DNA from: Bacteroidales bacterium
GTDB taxonomy: Bacteria; Bacteroidota; Bacteroidia; Bacteroidales; UBA1715
DNA: 64,000 nt
Assembly: GCA_016714605.1 (NCBI GenBank)
Contig: JADKDL010000007.1
Location: 124,001-188,000 of the forward strand
Direction: 5' to 3'
Below the pieces are notes generated by a model. The model saw nothing but the letters and a program-made list of their open reading frames with translations. It ran no database searches and was not told the origin of the DNA. Shown here piece by piece: positions 43,800 through 53,540 of this stretch (within the stretch, counting starts at the first letter, position 1; each line of letters begins with the position of its first letter). The position numbers and the translations under genes are program-made.

Positions 43800-44995
43800 T
43801 TACCATTTATCCATCTTTTCTATAAGTCTCATCAGAGCTCTGCTGTTATGATATGGAGCTTTCCAGTTGCTTAGTTTGGGTTGCTGTTGCAATGGTTCCT
43901 TATTTTCATCTACACACCAGTGCCATTCTCCAATTTTAGTATCTATAATATGTTCAGAAATATAGTTCCAAAATGGCACAATTGGCTTTCGGTATTTCTC
44001 ATCGTGAGTCAGTTCAAAAGCATTGCCTAAGCCTTCGAGAGCTTCGCACAGCACCCACCAGTGCCTTTCGGTGTTGTATTTGTTCGTGTCTAAATATCGG
44101 TGATAGATGCATGATTCTTTTTTTTCATCCAAAGCCTCTGCAAGAAATACATCAGCCATTTTCAGAATGAGCGGTTTATATTTGCTTTCATAGATTCATT
44201 GCCAATAGTTTCAATTGCATCCCACAGCAACCAAGAGGTCTCTATATCATGTCCGTATGAATGTTCGCGCACCTGACTGTTCCAATTCTTGTCGAAAAAG
44301 AGTTGCAAATGCCCATCTTTGTCAATAATATATTTGTAGAATACCTCAGCAAGATTGGTAAGAGCCGTTTTCACCTTTTCATTGCCGGTTATTGAAAGCA
44401 AACGGGTATATGCCTCAAGTACATGCAGATTGGTATTCATACTCTTGGGGTTATTTTGGTCTACTGGGCTGAGTCTGACATCATCAAGCTGGGTCCATTC
44501 CTGAGTGTATGCTTCAAAATAGCCACCAAATTCTTTATCAAGACTGTGTATCTCCATCAAATCAAAGAGTTCTAAAGCATCGGTAAGAGCTTTTTCATCT
44601 TTAGAAACAGCATAATATTCGCAAAGACCATAAAGCACGAAGGCTTGTGCATAGGTTTGTTTTTTAGTAATAAGTGCTTGCCTTTGTGCGGATATTTCCC
44701 AAAAATATCCGCCATTGCTTTTATCGTAAAAGTGATTTTCCAGAAAGGCTTTTGTTTGTTTGGCAACATTCAAATAATCTGCGTTTTTGGAAAATATAGA
44801 TGCTGCCGAAAACGACCAAAGTATGCGTGAATACATGATTATACCCAATGGAGCATTGGCATCTTTTTTTCCAAAATGATCTATGAATCCATAATATTGA
44901 TTGGTAGACTTATTGAATGCCTCGGTCGACCACCAAGTAAGAATATCAGCATAAGCCTTTTTTAATTCATCGGCAGTAGCTTCAAAGTTTTTCAT
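43800..44995 (-). pseudogene. cellobiose 2-epimerase (N-acylglucosamine 2-epimerase family), split by a single missing base
   Basis: Two frames (44162-44995 and 43800-44159) add up to one 398-residue epimerase, the family size, when one base is added near 44163-44166, giving NRSFLKMADVFL. It turns mannobiose into mannosyl-glucose (or cellobiose into glucosyl-mannose). AGE-fold motifs are QYYGFIDHFG, YSRILWSFSAA, GGYFWEIS, EHSYGHDIETSWLLWDA and the C-terminal HRYLDTNKYNTERHWWVLCEALEG with the catalytic histidines. Third gene of the mannan cassette behind GH26 and GH130. Confidence 0.88.
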
Positions 44996-45060
44996 AAATT
45001 AATACTGTTTTTTTTATATGAAATTATAGTCTAGAGCATAACGGGAAATTCTCAGAATTA

Positions 45061-46239
45061 CTAAGCCTTATTTTTTTCAATAAGATTAATGATAGCCTCT
45101 ACAGATTTTCCGGTTCTCATACCATCGGCAGGGGTATTCAGAACATAATCAAGCAATCTGTCTACCGTTGTCGTTGCTACGTGCATTCTCTGGTCTGATG
45201 ATGCGTAGTAAATAAATACTGTGCCATCTTCATTATGAATCCAACCATTAGAAAACAACACATTAGACACATCGCCAATGCGCTCTTCGCCCTGTGGAGC
45301 CATAAAATAACCGCCTGGCATTGCAATCACTTTTCCGGGGTCATTTTTATCAGCAAGAAACATATATAAAACATATCGTAACCCAGCAGCGCAATTACGC
45401 ACCCCGTGAGCCAAATGAAGCCATCCTTTGTCTGTTTTTATTGGAGCCGGACCCAAGCCATTCTTTAGTTCGTAAATGGTGTGGTATGCTTTATTTGCAA
45501 TTATGTTTTCATTCTCAACCACCGGATTGTTCATGTCTTTAACGTAACCCATGCCTATGCCACCACCGGATCCAACATCAATGAACCCATCTTGCGGACG
45601 AGTAAAGAGCATATACTTGCCATCAATAAAATGCTGATGCAGGACTACATTTCGTTGTTGTCCGGTTTTTGAAATCAAATCGGGCAGTCTTTCCCATGTT
45701 TTAAGGTCTTTACTTCGTACTATTCCAGCGTTTGCAATAGCCGAACTGGTATCGTTTTTAGGAGCATTCGGGTCTTTTCTTTCGGTACAGAATATTCCGT
45801 AGAAAAATCCATCATCGTGTTTGGTTATGCGCATGTCATACACATTCACATCAGGATTTTCTGTCTCAGGAAGCAAAATAGGTTTTTCCCAAAATCTAAA
45901 ATTATCTATTCCATTATCGCTTTCAGCTATTGCAAAATAAGATTTTCTATCCCAACCTTCTACCCTTACCACTATCAAATATTTACCATTATGCTTTATT
46001 GCACCTGCATTGAAGGTAGCATTTACTCCAATTCTTTGCACTAAAAGCGGATTTCTATCGGTATTTAAATCAAATCGCCATTCCAAGGGAATATGATTTT
46101 CGGTAACAATTGGGTTCACATATCGGGTATAGATTCCATTATAATCATCAACCGGTTTGTTTTTCTTAGTAATTAAGGTTTCGTAGTCAGCTCTAATTTT
46201 TTGTAGCTGATTTTGTACATTGAAGTTTTGAAATGACAT
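45061..46239 (-). CDS. 4-O-beta-mannosylglucose phosphorylase (GH130)
   Basis: 392 residues. Phosphorolyses mannosyl-glucose to mannose-1-phosphate and glucose. A five-bladed propeller GH130 with NAGAIKHNGKYLIVVRVEG, DVNVYDMRITKHDDGFFYGIFCTER and DNDGIGMGYVKDM-like blades; the DxRI-type strand DMRIT holds the expected catalytic Asp. Adjacent to a cellobiose 2-epimerase gene (65 nt) and a GH26 mannanase gene (24 nt), the same trio as the Bacteroides fragilis mannan catabolic locus, which supports the GH130_1 specificity. Confidence 0.9.
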   Translation of the reverse strand: MSFQNFNVQNQLQKIRADYETLITKKNKPVDDYNGIYTRYVNPIVTENHIPLEWRFDLNTDRNPLLVQRIGVNATFNAGAIKHNGKYLIVVRVEGWDRKSYFAIAESDNGIDNFRFWEKPILLPETENPDVNVYDMRITKHDDGFFYGIFCTERKDPNAPKNDTSSAIANAGIVRSKDLKTWERLPDLISKTGQQRNVVLHQHFIDGKYMLFTRPQDGFIDVGSGGGIGMGYVKDMNNPVVENENIIANKAYHTIYELKNGLGPAPIKTDKGWLHLAHGVRNCAAGLRYVLYMFLADKNDPGKVIAMPGGYFMAPQGEERIGDVSNVLFSNGWIHNEDGTVFIYYASSDQRMHVATTTVDRLLDYVLNTPADGMRTGKSVEAIINLIEKNKA

Positions 46240-46263
46240 AATAATTCTATTTTTGATTCCTTT

Positions 46264-47394
46264 TTATTTTGAATTAAGTAGTTTTACATCGTTTGCAAAT
46301 AGCGATTGCGGATTATTGTAAAATGTTTTGAAATCGTCGGCACTTTTTTGTCCCGGATAAGGAGCGAAAAAGTGATCTAGATGTGCATTTCTCCATACAA
46401 GCACCCAAGCTACACCTGATGAGTTTATTGCAGGTAAGAGAGATTCTGTCCACCATTTTTCATTTGGTATACTGCAATAACCGGTTTCGGTGAAAGCATA
46501 AACTTTGTCCTTTTCTTTACCTAATTCTTTAAGTATCGCTATGTTTTTAGGGGCTACTTCTTTGTAGTTTATGTTATACTGGGGCAAATCATACACATCG
46601 CAACCAAGTATATCAACATAGTCATCGCCTGGATATTTTGCCAAATACTCTTCTTTGTTTTGAAATAGGTTAGGTGAGTATGCCCAAAGCAGGTTATGTA
46701 CTTGCATACTGTCTCTTAAATAATGAACAGTATATTTCCACAGAGAAACATATTCATCTACACTCGTGCTATCATTTCCCCACCAGAACCAGCCTCCGTT
46801 GTGTTCATGATAAGGTCTCCAAACTATTGGCACAAGCTTACCGTCAGCTGTTTTTATTGATTTAAAATAATTCCCTAAAATGGTAAGCCATTCTTTATAT
46901 TTTGCATGGTGACTGCCGCCTACTAAGATATGTTTTACGGTCTGAGATTTGTCCCAAGTGTTACCATCGGTAACAGGATTTTTCGGATGCCAACTTACTG
47001 TATTTACAGCTCCAAATGCATGAGCTTTAATTATATTTGAACGTATTTCATCGAAATTTACAGAGTCGAGGTTTTCGGGCATACCAATCTCTATGTGTCC
47101 AAGATCCCAACCAAATATTCCCGGATAATCGCCGGCTACATCATAAACATCGCATTTGCCCGGCTTTTGTGCATATTTCCAACCCAACCCATAGGAAAGT
47201 GCATCTTGATGCCCAAACATGAACCCTGTTTTACTGTTTTCCTTTAAGTTTTTAAGCAGTTCTGCGGTTTCGGGTGTTGCCTGTTTATCTACAATTGCAA
47301 GGGTTTCAGTTACTGCCTTATTTTCAGGAGTTTTTGTAGAACACATTGTAAAAAGAAACAATGCTACGGATGTAATGAGTAGTGCTTTTTTCAT
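46264..47394 (-). CDS. GH26 beta-mannanase, lipoprotein
   Basis: 376 residues. Lipobox FTMC gives lipidated Cys18, so the enzyme is cell-surface or periplasmic. GH26 signatures: FGHQDALSYGLGWKY, WHPKNPVTDG, WRPYHEHNGGWFWWG with the acid/base Glu, and YAFTETGYC with the nucleophile Glu. It cuts beta-1,4-mannan or glucomannan, and likely releases mannobiose, which the two downstream enzymes then convert. First gene of the three-gene unit. Confidence 0.93.
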   Translation of the reverse strand: MKKALLITSVALFLFTMCSTKTPENKAVTETLAIVDKQATPETAELLKNLKENSKTGFMFGHQDALSYGLGWKYAQKPGKCDVYDVAGDYPGIFGWDLGHIEIGMPENLDSVNFDEIRSNIIKAHAFGAVNTVSWHPKNPVTDGNTWDKSQTVKHILVGGSHHAKYKEWLTILGNYFKSIKTADGKLVPIVWRPYHEHNGGWFWWGNDSTSVDEYVSLWKYTVHYLRDSMQVHNLLWAYSPNLFQNKEEYLAKYPGDDYVDILGCDVYDLPQYNINYKEVAPKNIAILKELGKEKDKVYAFTETGYCSIPNEKWWTESLLPAINSSGVAWVLVWRNAHLDHFFAPYPGQKSADDFKTFYNNPQSLFANDVKLLNSK

Positions 47395-48353
47395 ATGTTT
47401 TTTATTTATTTTTTTTTATTTGTAATTCTTTTGTGTGAGAACTTGTCTTCTAATGAATGTTTCAAACTGTTTTATAAATGCTATGTCTTTTTACTCTAAT
47501 TAAATATCTAATTATAAGCAAAATATATAATTGAATATATTTTAAGCTCAAATTAGATATTTTAAAAATTAAAGAAATACCACAATAAACAAAAAAATGT
47601 TAACGGTAGTCAAAGATTACTGATTGACTAATTCAAAATTGTTCAAAAAACTAGTAACAATTTTGCATACAACAAAACCTTTAGAACTATTTAAGGTAAC
47701 AGTTTTCGATGATTTTTATCATACTATTATTTCAACCACTGTTAAAAAAATTAATAAACAGCAGTGCAAATCAAATAGTAAAGCAAAAAAAATCAATTCT
47801 GCAACCTAAACATTCAAACCAAGCTGTTGCATATAAAACAACAACATTATTAAATTCAATTTTGCTTAAACGACACTTCTTTCTAACATGGTTAGATTTT
47901 GGTGCTTAATATATTTCCCTATTGCAAATATAATATTTTTTTGAAATTATTGAATATGAATCTATAAAAGAGGAATATTATTTTAGTTCTACCCAAAAAT
48001 AAACAAGTTGAGTCTTGATTTATTTGGGATTATAATTCTTTTACCTTAAAATTAGAACAGGTAAAGTCGAAATTTATAATGTAATAGATTGATTAAATTT
48101 CTATAAATTAAGAGCAGAAATTCAAACTTTTCACTTGTTTTTTAAACAAGTTGTTCTATGAATACATTAAGGCAAAATGCTAGAAATTAAAGCAAGAATA
48201 TCAATAAATTGTATTTTGCTGAATTTCTTTGCATTATAATTTGTTAATATACGTAATATAATTATTTTTGCATTAAATAAAAAAAAAATTATTACATTAT
48301 TTGTTTGTTAGAGAATTGCCAATATTTTTGTATAAATTTAAGACCTAGATAAA
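47395..48353. other. 959-nt gene-free stretch
   Basis: Divergent upstream region between the mannan unit and gmd. It is very AT-rich and contains the gmd promoter; no gene or terminator is supported. Confidence 0.5.
48240..48270 (+). promoter_or_regulatory. gmd promoter
   Basis: TTTG (48240-48243), 19 nt, then TATTTTTG (48263-48270): an exact match to the Bacteroidota -33/-7 consensus. The start codon follows about 83 nt downstream. Confidence 0.65.
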
Positions 48354-49514
48354 ATGACAAAAAAAGTTGCATTAATTACTGGAATAACCGGACAAGACGG
48401 TGCTTATCTTACCGAATTTTTATTAAAAAAGGGATACATTGTTCACGGTATCAAAAGAAGATCATCGCTTTTTAATACAGATAGAATAGATCATTTGTAC
48501 CAAGATCCACATGTAGAAAATAGAAATTTAATACTACATTATGGGGACTTAACAGATTCTATGAATCTTACAAGAATAATTCAAGAAACTCAACCCGACG
48601 AAATATACAACTTGGCAGCAATGAGCCACGTTATGGTAAGTTTCGACACTCCTGAATACACTGCAAATGCTGATGGAATAGGAACATTGAGAATACTTGA
48701 AGCAGTTCGTTTGTTGGGATTAACTAAAAAAACAAGAATATATCAAGCTTCAACATCAGAACTTTATGGGTTGGTGCAACAAGTCCCGCAATCGGAAACA
48801 ACTCCGTTTTACCCACGTTCGCCTTATGCTGTGGCTAAGTTGTATGGATACTGGATTACAGTAAACTATCGTGAAGCTTATGGAATGCACGCAAGCAATG
48901 GAATTCTTTTCAACCATGAGTCGCCGGTAAGAGGTGAAACATTCGTAACCAGAAAAGTAACCAGAGCAATTTCTAGAATAGCGCTTGGAATGCAGAATAA
49001 TGTATTTATGGGAAATCTCTCTTCAAAAAGAGACTGGGGACATGCAAAAGACTACATCAAAGCAATGTATTTGATTTTGCAACAAGACCAACCAGATGAT
49101 TACGTAATTGCAACTGGAGTAACAACTACCATTCGTGAATTTATTAGACTTGCAGGTAAAGAAATAGGTTTAGAAATTGCATTTACCGGACAAGATGCTG
49201 AAGAAAAAGGTACAATTGTGAGTGTAGATGATAAAGTATTTAATGAAAAAGTAGGTGCGAAGTTCCTTACTAACATTAAAGCTAAGATTACTGCAAAAGA
49301 TGTAATAGTTGCTGTTGACCCTAAATATTTCAGACCTACAGAGGTTGATCTGCTTATAGGAGATCCTACAAAAGCTAATACAAAATTAAACTGGAAACCT
49401 GAGTACGACCTTAATGGCTTGATAAAAGATATGATGCAGTCTGACATCAAATTGATGCAAAAGAATGACTATCTTAAGGATGGTGGCTACCAAATTATGA
49501 ACTATTTTGAATAA
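48354..49514 (+). CDS. gmd: GDP-mannose 4,6-dehydratase
   Basis: 386 residues. Turns GDP-D-mannose into GDP-4-keto-6-deoxymannose, the first step to GDP-L-fucose. ALITGITGQDGAYLTEFLLKKGY is the NAD(P)-binding start, HYGDLTDSMNLTRII and EIYNLAAMSHV follow, and the catalytic triad is seen in STSELYG and YPRSPYAVAKLYGYW. NHESPVRGETFVTRKVT is a family hallmark. A loop near residues 270-325 (EEKGTIVSVDDKVFNEK to KAKITAKDVIVAVDPKYFRP) is longer than in E. coli. Followed after a terminator by fcl. Confidence 0.97.
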   Translation: MTKKVALITGITGQDGAYLTEFLLKKGYIVHGIKRRSSLFNTDRIDHLYQDPHVENRNLILHYGDLTDSMNLTRIIQETQPDEIYNLAAMSHVMVSFDTPEYTANADGIGTLRILEAVRLLGLTKKTRIYQASTSELYGLVQQVPQSETTPFYPRSPYAVAKLYGYWITVNYREAYGMHASNGILFNHESPVRGETFVTRKVTRAISRIALGMQNNVFMGNLSSKRDWGHAKDYIKAMYLILQQDQPDDYVIATGVTTTIREFIRLAGKEIGLEIAFTGQDAEEKGTIVSVDDKVFNEKVGAKFLTNIKAKITAKDVIVAVDPKYFRPTEVDLLIGDPTKANTKLNWKPEYDLNGLIKDMMQSDIKLMQKNDYLKDGGYQIMNYFE

Positions 49515-49536
49515 TATTTTGATAAATAGATAACAA

Positions 49537-49578
49537 AAAAATTCTCTTCTGTATAATTCTAAAAGAAGAGAATTTTTT
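49537..49578 (+). terminator. terminator between gmd and fcl
   Basis: AAAATTCTCTTCT pairs with AGAAGAGAATTTT, with a T run. It may limit, but not abolish, read-through into fcl. Confidence 0.75.
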
Positions 49579-49658
49579 GTTTCTACCTGTTTAATGAAAT
49601 CATAATGGTTATAGTTTCGACAAACCCCAAGAAAAAATAAAATTAAAAAACAATAATA

Positions 49659-50738
49659 ATGGAAAAAAATGCAAAAATATATGTAGCCGGACACCTTGGT
49701 TTGGTTGGATCTGCAATTATAAAAAATCTACAATCTAAAGGCTATTCAAACTTTTTGACAAGAAGTATAAACGAACTTGATTTGATAAATCAACAAGCCG
49801 TAGCCGACTTCTTTGCAAAAGAAAAACCTGAGTATGTGATTTTAGCCGCTGCAAAAGTGGGTGGAATTATTGCCAATAATACCTACAGAGCACAATTCAT
49901 ATATGAAAACCTGATGATTCAGAATAATATCATTCATCATGCGTATGTGAGTGGTGTAAAGAAATTACTCTTTTTGGGTAGTACCTGTATCTATCCGGGA
50001 GAGGCTCCACAACCAATGCCCGAAGATTGTTTGCTTACTTCGCCTTTGGAATATACCAATGAACCCTATGCAATAGCTAAAATTGCAGGTATAAAAATGT
50101 GCGAAAGTTATAATTTACAATATGGCACAAATTTCATCTCTGTAATGCCTACAAACCTTTATGGACCTAACGATAATTTTGACTTAGAGAAATCGCATGT
50201 ATTACCTGCACTTATAAGAAAGATTTATATAGGAAAATGTCTTGAAAATAACGATTGGACAGCAATACAAGCCGATTTAAATAAACGTCCGGTAGAGGGT
50301 GTAAACGGTTCTGCAAGTCAAGAAGAGATCCTTAAAATACTAGGCAAGTATGGGGTAAGAAAGTCTGACAAAGTTGAAGTTGAAATTTGGGGAACCGGAA
50401 AACCAATGAGAGAATTCCTATGGAGCGAAGAAATGGCCGATGCATGTGTATATGTAATGGAGAAAGTGAATTTTGAAGATGTGAAACCTAAAAATTCTAA
50501 AGAAATCCGCAATACACACATAAATATAGGCACAGGTAAAGAAGTATCTATTAAACAATTAGCCGAAACAATAAAAGCACAAATTGGCTTTGGTGGCAAT
50601 CTATTTTTCAATGCCGACAAACCCGACGGTACCATGAAAAAACTTACCACTCCAGCTAAAATTCATAGTCTAGGATGGCATCATACCATTGAAATACAAG
50701 ATGGAATAAAGAAACTGTTTGACTGGTATATAGGTTAA
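49659..50738 (+). CDS. fcl: GDP-L-fucose synthase
   Basis: 359 residues. Epimerises and reduces the product of Gmd to GDP-L-fucose. IYVAGHLGLVGSAIIKNLQSKGY binds NADP, AAKVGGIIANNTY and FLGSTCIYPGEAPQPMPE hold the serine-type catalytic region, and EPYAIAKIAGIKMCESYN the Tyr/Lys. NLYGPNDNFDLEKSHVLPALIRK is typical. Slightly longer than the usual 310-320 because of an insertion near residues 200-235. Gmd and Fcl provide fucose for glycans, which in Bacteroidota can decorate secreted proteins or capsule. Confidence 0.96.
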   Translation: MEKNAKIYVAGHLGLVGSAIIKNLQSKGYSNFLTRSINELDLINQQAVADFFAKEKPEYVILAAAKVGGIIANNTYRAQFIYENLMIQNNIIHHAYVSGVKKLLFLGSTCIYPGEAPQPMPEDCLLTSPLEYTNEPYAIAKIAGIKMCESYNLQYGTNFISVMPTNLYGPNDNFDLEKSHVLPALIRKIYIGKCLENNDWTAIQADLNKRPVEGVNGSASQEEILKILGKYGVRKSDKVEVEIWGTGKPMREFLWSEEMADACVYVMEKVNFEDVKPKNSKEIRNTHINIGTGKEVSIKQLAETIKAQIGFGGNLFFNADKPDGTMKKLTTPAKIHSLGWHHTIEIQDGIKKLFDWYIG

Positions 50739-50741
50739 TAG

Positions 50742-50775
50742 AAAAAGGCGATGCTCAGAAGCATCGCCTTTTTTA
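50742..50775 (+). terminator. fcl terminator
   Basis: AAAAAGGCGATGC pairs with GCATCGCCTTTTT, 6-nt loop; six T follow. It also faces the convergent T9SS gene. Confidence 0.9.
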
Positions 50776-50810
50776 TAGATATTAAAAGCATTTATTATCG
50801 CTATTGTAGA

Positions 50811-52385
50811 CTATCGTTTCATCAATTTTCCGCTTTCCACTTTACCATCAACAATTAGATTGTAAGAATAAAGTCCGGTTTGTAAATCAGACACACTATA
50901 TGTTTGATAATTATTAACAGATAAACTTAGTACTTTAACACCCTGTGCATTAAATAATTCAAAGTTTGCATTGCTATAATCACCATTTATAGTAATAGAA
51001 ATATATTCATCAGTTGGATTCGGTAATATTGTAATATCAGTATTGTTGCTAATATTCTCAACATCAGTAATTATAATAGGAGTTTGTTCTGTATAGTATA
51101 AAGTATATATCTCGTCAACCACCCAGTCTTTAGTGTCTTCATCAATAAAGAATATAGTCAAATTGAGCATTTTAACTTCAATTTCTAAACCCATTTCATA
51201 CCAAAAAATTGATGGAAATATCAAGTCGTTTACAGAATATGTTTTATCTAGAGTATAAATAATTTTATATGAATCTATCCATTCTTTAGCTAATTCATCA
51301 TATACATAATTATTAATCTGTATTGCATTGTTTGCTACCTCGTATTTATACTCATTTTTTACATTGCCTATAAATTCCATCTTATCATCATCATACCAAT
51401 AAGTTACATCTTCAATTAATAAATTATTAGCATCATATTTATATTCTATTTTTTCAATGATTACCCATTCTCCAGCCTCAATATATAAATACGAAGTTTC
51501 TTTAGTTATATTATTAAAAGAGTCAAATTTGAATTCATGTTTATATAAAGTATCCCATTTATTATTTTCAGTATTCCATGAATATGTAATTACATTTTTT
51601 TCATTTGTTTCAAGATTGAAGATTGAAGAATCTTTAGAGTCCTGAATCCAAGTATTGTCTTCCATTTTTAAGTAAGTAATTGTTACTACATTTTCACCAA
51701 GTGTATTGTATGAAAATATTGATTTTGAAGCTCTTTGATCATCGTCCAAAAATTCTTTATGTTTTAGAATTCCTTTTTCATCGTAGGTATAGATGTCATT
51801 TTCGTATGCAACCCAGATATTATTTTCATTATCCCAGTTATATGATGAGTTTTCTACTAATTTACCATTAGCTTGATAAATGGTAACATATTTTGAAGAT
51901 CCAATAAATTGACCTTTATCAGCATTCCACTCAAAATATATATATTGTTTTACATTTCCATAATTATCAATAACAATTTCACTTTTTCCTATAAGACTCC
52001 ATTTTTTTGATTCAGAATCCCATGTATATGTAATTTCTAATGAGTCTTTACCTTCAGCATTAAAGTAAAATATAGTTTTTTCATCGTCAATATATTTACC
52101 GTCTACAAATTTTTGACTTATTGTACTATCTAATTTTGACTTCTCTGTCAATTCAGATTTTAGTAAACTTTTCTTTGATTTTTTTGTTGCAATATGCTTA
52201 CTATAAATCTTGTAATTAAGTTTTTTACTTTGCTTTTCAGCCAACAATTTCGGATTTAAATGCAATAACTCTTTTTCTAATTTTAATTTTTCAAGTTTAT
52301 CTATTGATTCTAACTTTTGATTCTGTCCGAATGCAAATAAACTTACTAATACCATTAATACTGAAATTGAAATAATTTTTCTCAT
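50811..52385 (-). CDS. T9SS cargo protein with repeated YxYD-type units and C-terminal sorting domain
   Basis: 524 residues. A signal peptide ends near LFAFGQ. The body holds about eight repeats of roughly 30 residues, like YTWDSESKKWSLIGKSEI, YNWDNENNIWVAYENDIYTYDEKGIL and YSWNTENNKWDTLYKHEFKFDSFNNI, resembling the DUF3836/RHS-like beta repeats of Bacteroidota. The last 80 residues (DITILPNPTDEYISI, NANFELFNAQGVKVLS, GLYSYNLIVDGKVESGKLMKR) are a type-A T9SS sorting domain, so the protein is exported to the surface. A paralog lies at 53541-55100. Confidence 0.85.
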   Translation of the reverse strand: MRKIISISVLMVLVSLFAFGQNQKLESIDKLEKLKLEKELLHLNPKLLAEKQSKKLNYKIYSKHIATKKSKKSLLKSELTEKSKLDSTISQKFVDGKYIDDEKTIFYFNAEGKDSLEITYTWDSESKKWSLIGKSEIVIDNYGNVKQYIYFEWNADKGQFIGSSKYVTIYQANGKLVENSSYNWDNENNIWVAYENDIYTYDEKGILKHKEFLDDDQRASKSIFSYNTLGENVVTITYLKMEDNTWIQDSKDSSIFNLETNEKNVITYSWNTENNKWDTLYKHEFKFDSFNNITKETSYLYIEAGEWVIIEKIEYKYDANNLLIEDVTYWYDDDKMEFIGNVKNEYKYEVANNAIQINNYVYDELAKEWIDSYKIIYTLDKTYSVNDLIFPSIFWYEMGLEIEVKMLNLTIFFIDEDTKDWVVDEIYTLYYTEQTPIIITDVENISNNTDITILPNPTDEYISITINGDYSNANFELFNAQGVKVLSLSVNNYQTYSVSDLQTGLYSYNLIVDGKVESGKLMKR

Positions 52386-52441
52386 ATATTTATATTTAAA
52401 TAATCAGAAGGAATATCCATTCTGACAAATGTATTCTATTT

Positions 52442-53438
52442 TTATTCATATTGTTCGAAGGCATCAATTATATCAAGATAAACACCATCAAATTGAGCAT
52501 CAATTATTTTATTGAGATATGAACTGTCGTTGCCAAAAATAATGCTTTGCCACTCTGGTTCCCAATATCTTACAAAATAATTTCCTTGCCAATTTTTCAT
52601 CTTCTTTTTCAATAAATTTAGGGTTTCCAACCTTCCAATTTGTTTGCCAATAATACCTGTAATCTTCAGCCTCACCAATACTCAAATAACAAATTAACAA
52701 ACGACTGCCTCCATTAGCTTTTTTCTTTAAATCTTCTATTTGAAGTGCAGTAAACTCTTGCTTGTCGAAGAAATAGTCCATTATTAAGCAGTCGTAATTT
52801 GTCTTTTTCACAGCATCTACAAAATCTTGACTGGTTGCAAATAATACGTCAGGATTTATCAGATACAAGAAGTTTTTAGCTTGTTGCAGGTTTGTAATTT
52901 CATCAGCATTTTCACTAAAAATAGGACTCGGATACTTTGGAATATTGTCTAATTCCCTATGATCGGCTGCAAAAGAAATAAAATTATCGGCATTATTTGC
53001 TGCATAAGAATTTTCTACGTTTGTTTGTGTGTAGCAATAATCGGAAACTAGAATTTTTACAGAACCATTGTTTTTTGCTAAATCTAGGAATGTTTTCATC
53101 CATTCTTTTTCAGAGGCCATGGTAGGTTGATTGTCTGCAAAGTATCCATAATTCAAACTCTCTTGTCCAATACCGTCAATTGCTTTAATATAATTCATTT
53201 CAGGTTCTCCCTCGTCATCTCCTGTTGTGCTTATAAGCTCTGCTCCATTTTGCGGTACAATTAAAAAATTCGGATTCTTAATTTTTGCATACGAACTTAT
53301 ATTTTGTACAAAGTTCCTCATTTCTTGCTTATAATTAAGGTTCTTCAATTTGGGGTCGGAATCCTCTTTGTTGCATCCGGAGAAGAATACCGCCAAAAAT
53401 GAAAGTAGCAAACCAACTGTTTTTAACAAATTTTTCAT
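52442..53438 (-). pseudogene. GH114-like lipoprotein, split by a single extra base
   Basis: 331 residues after removal of one base from the T5 run at 52593-52597 (A5 in the gene), joining EKEDE to NWQGNYFVRYWEPEWQ. Lipobox FSGC gives lipidated Cys22. NYDCLIMDYFF, LLICYLSIGEAEDYRYYWQ, YFVRYWEPEWQ and FDGVYLDIIDAFEQYE are marks of the GH114/TM1410-like TIM barrel (endo-alpha-1,4-polygalactosaminidase family; the activity is proven for few members). It lies between two T9SS paralogs. Confidence 0.82.
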
Positions 53439-53496
53439 GTAGCTGTTTTATCAGTAAGAAGTACGAATATAGTGTTTTTTTGAAATGCTAGTAAAC

Positions 53497-53531
53497 AAAA
53501 AAGGCGATGCACCACTGCACATCACCTTTTT
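53497..53531. terminator. terminator of the second T9SS gene
   Basis: AAAAAAGGCGATGC pairs imperfectly with GCACATCACCTTTTTT. It lies between the GH114 start and the paralog end. Confidence 0.6.
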
Positions 53532-53540
53532 TATATTCAA

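Noticed and set aside
47624..47909. Two short overlapping open frames upstream of gmd
   Set aside because: Lys/Asn/Ser-rich translation of AT-rich DNA without features of a real protein.
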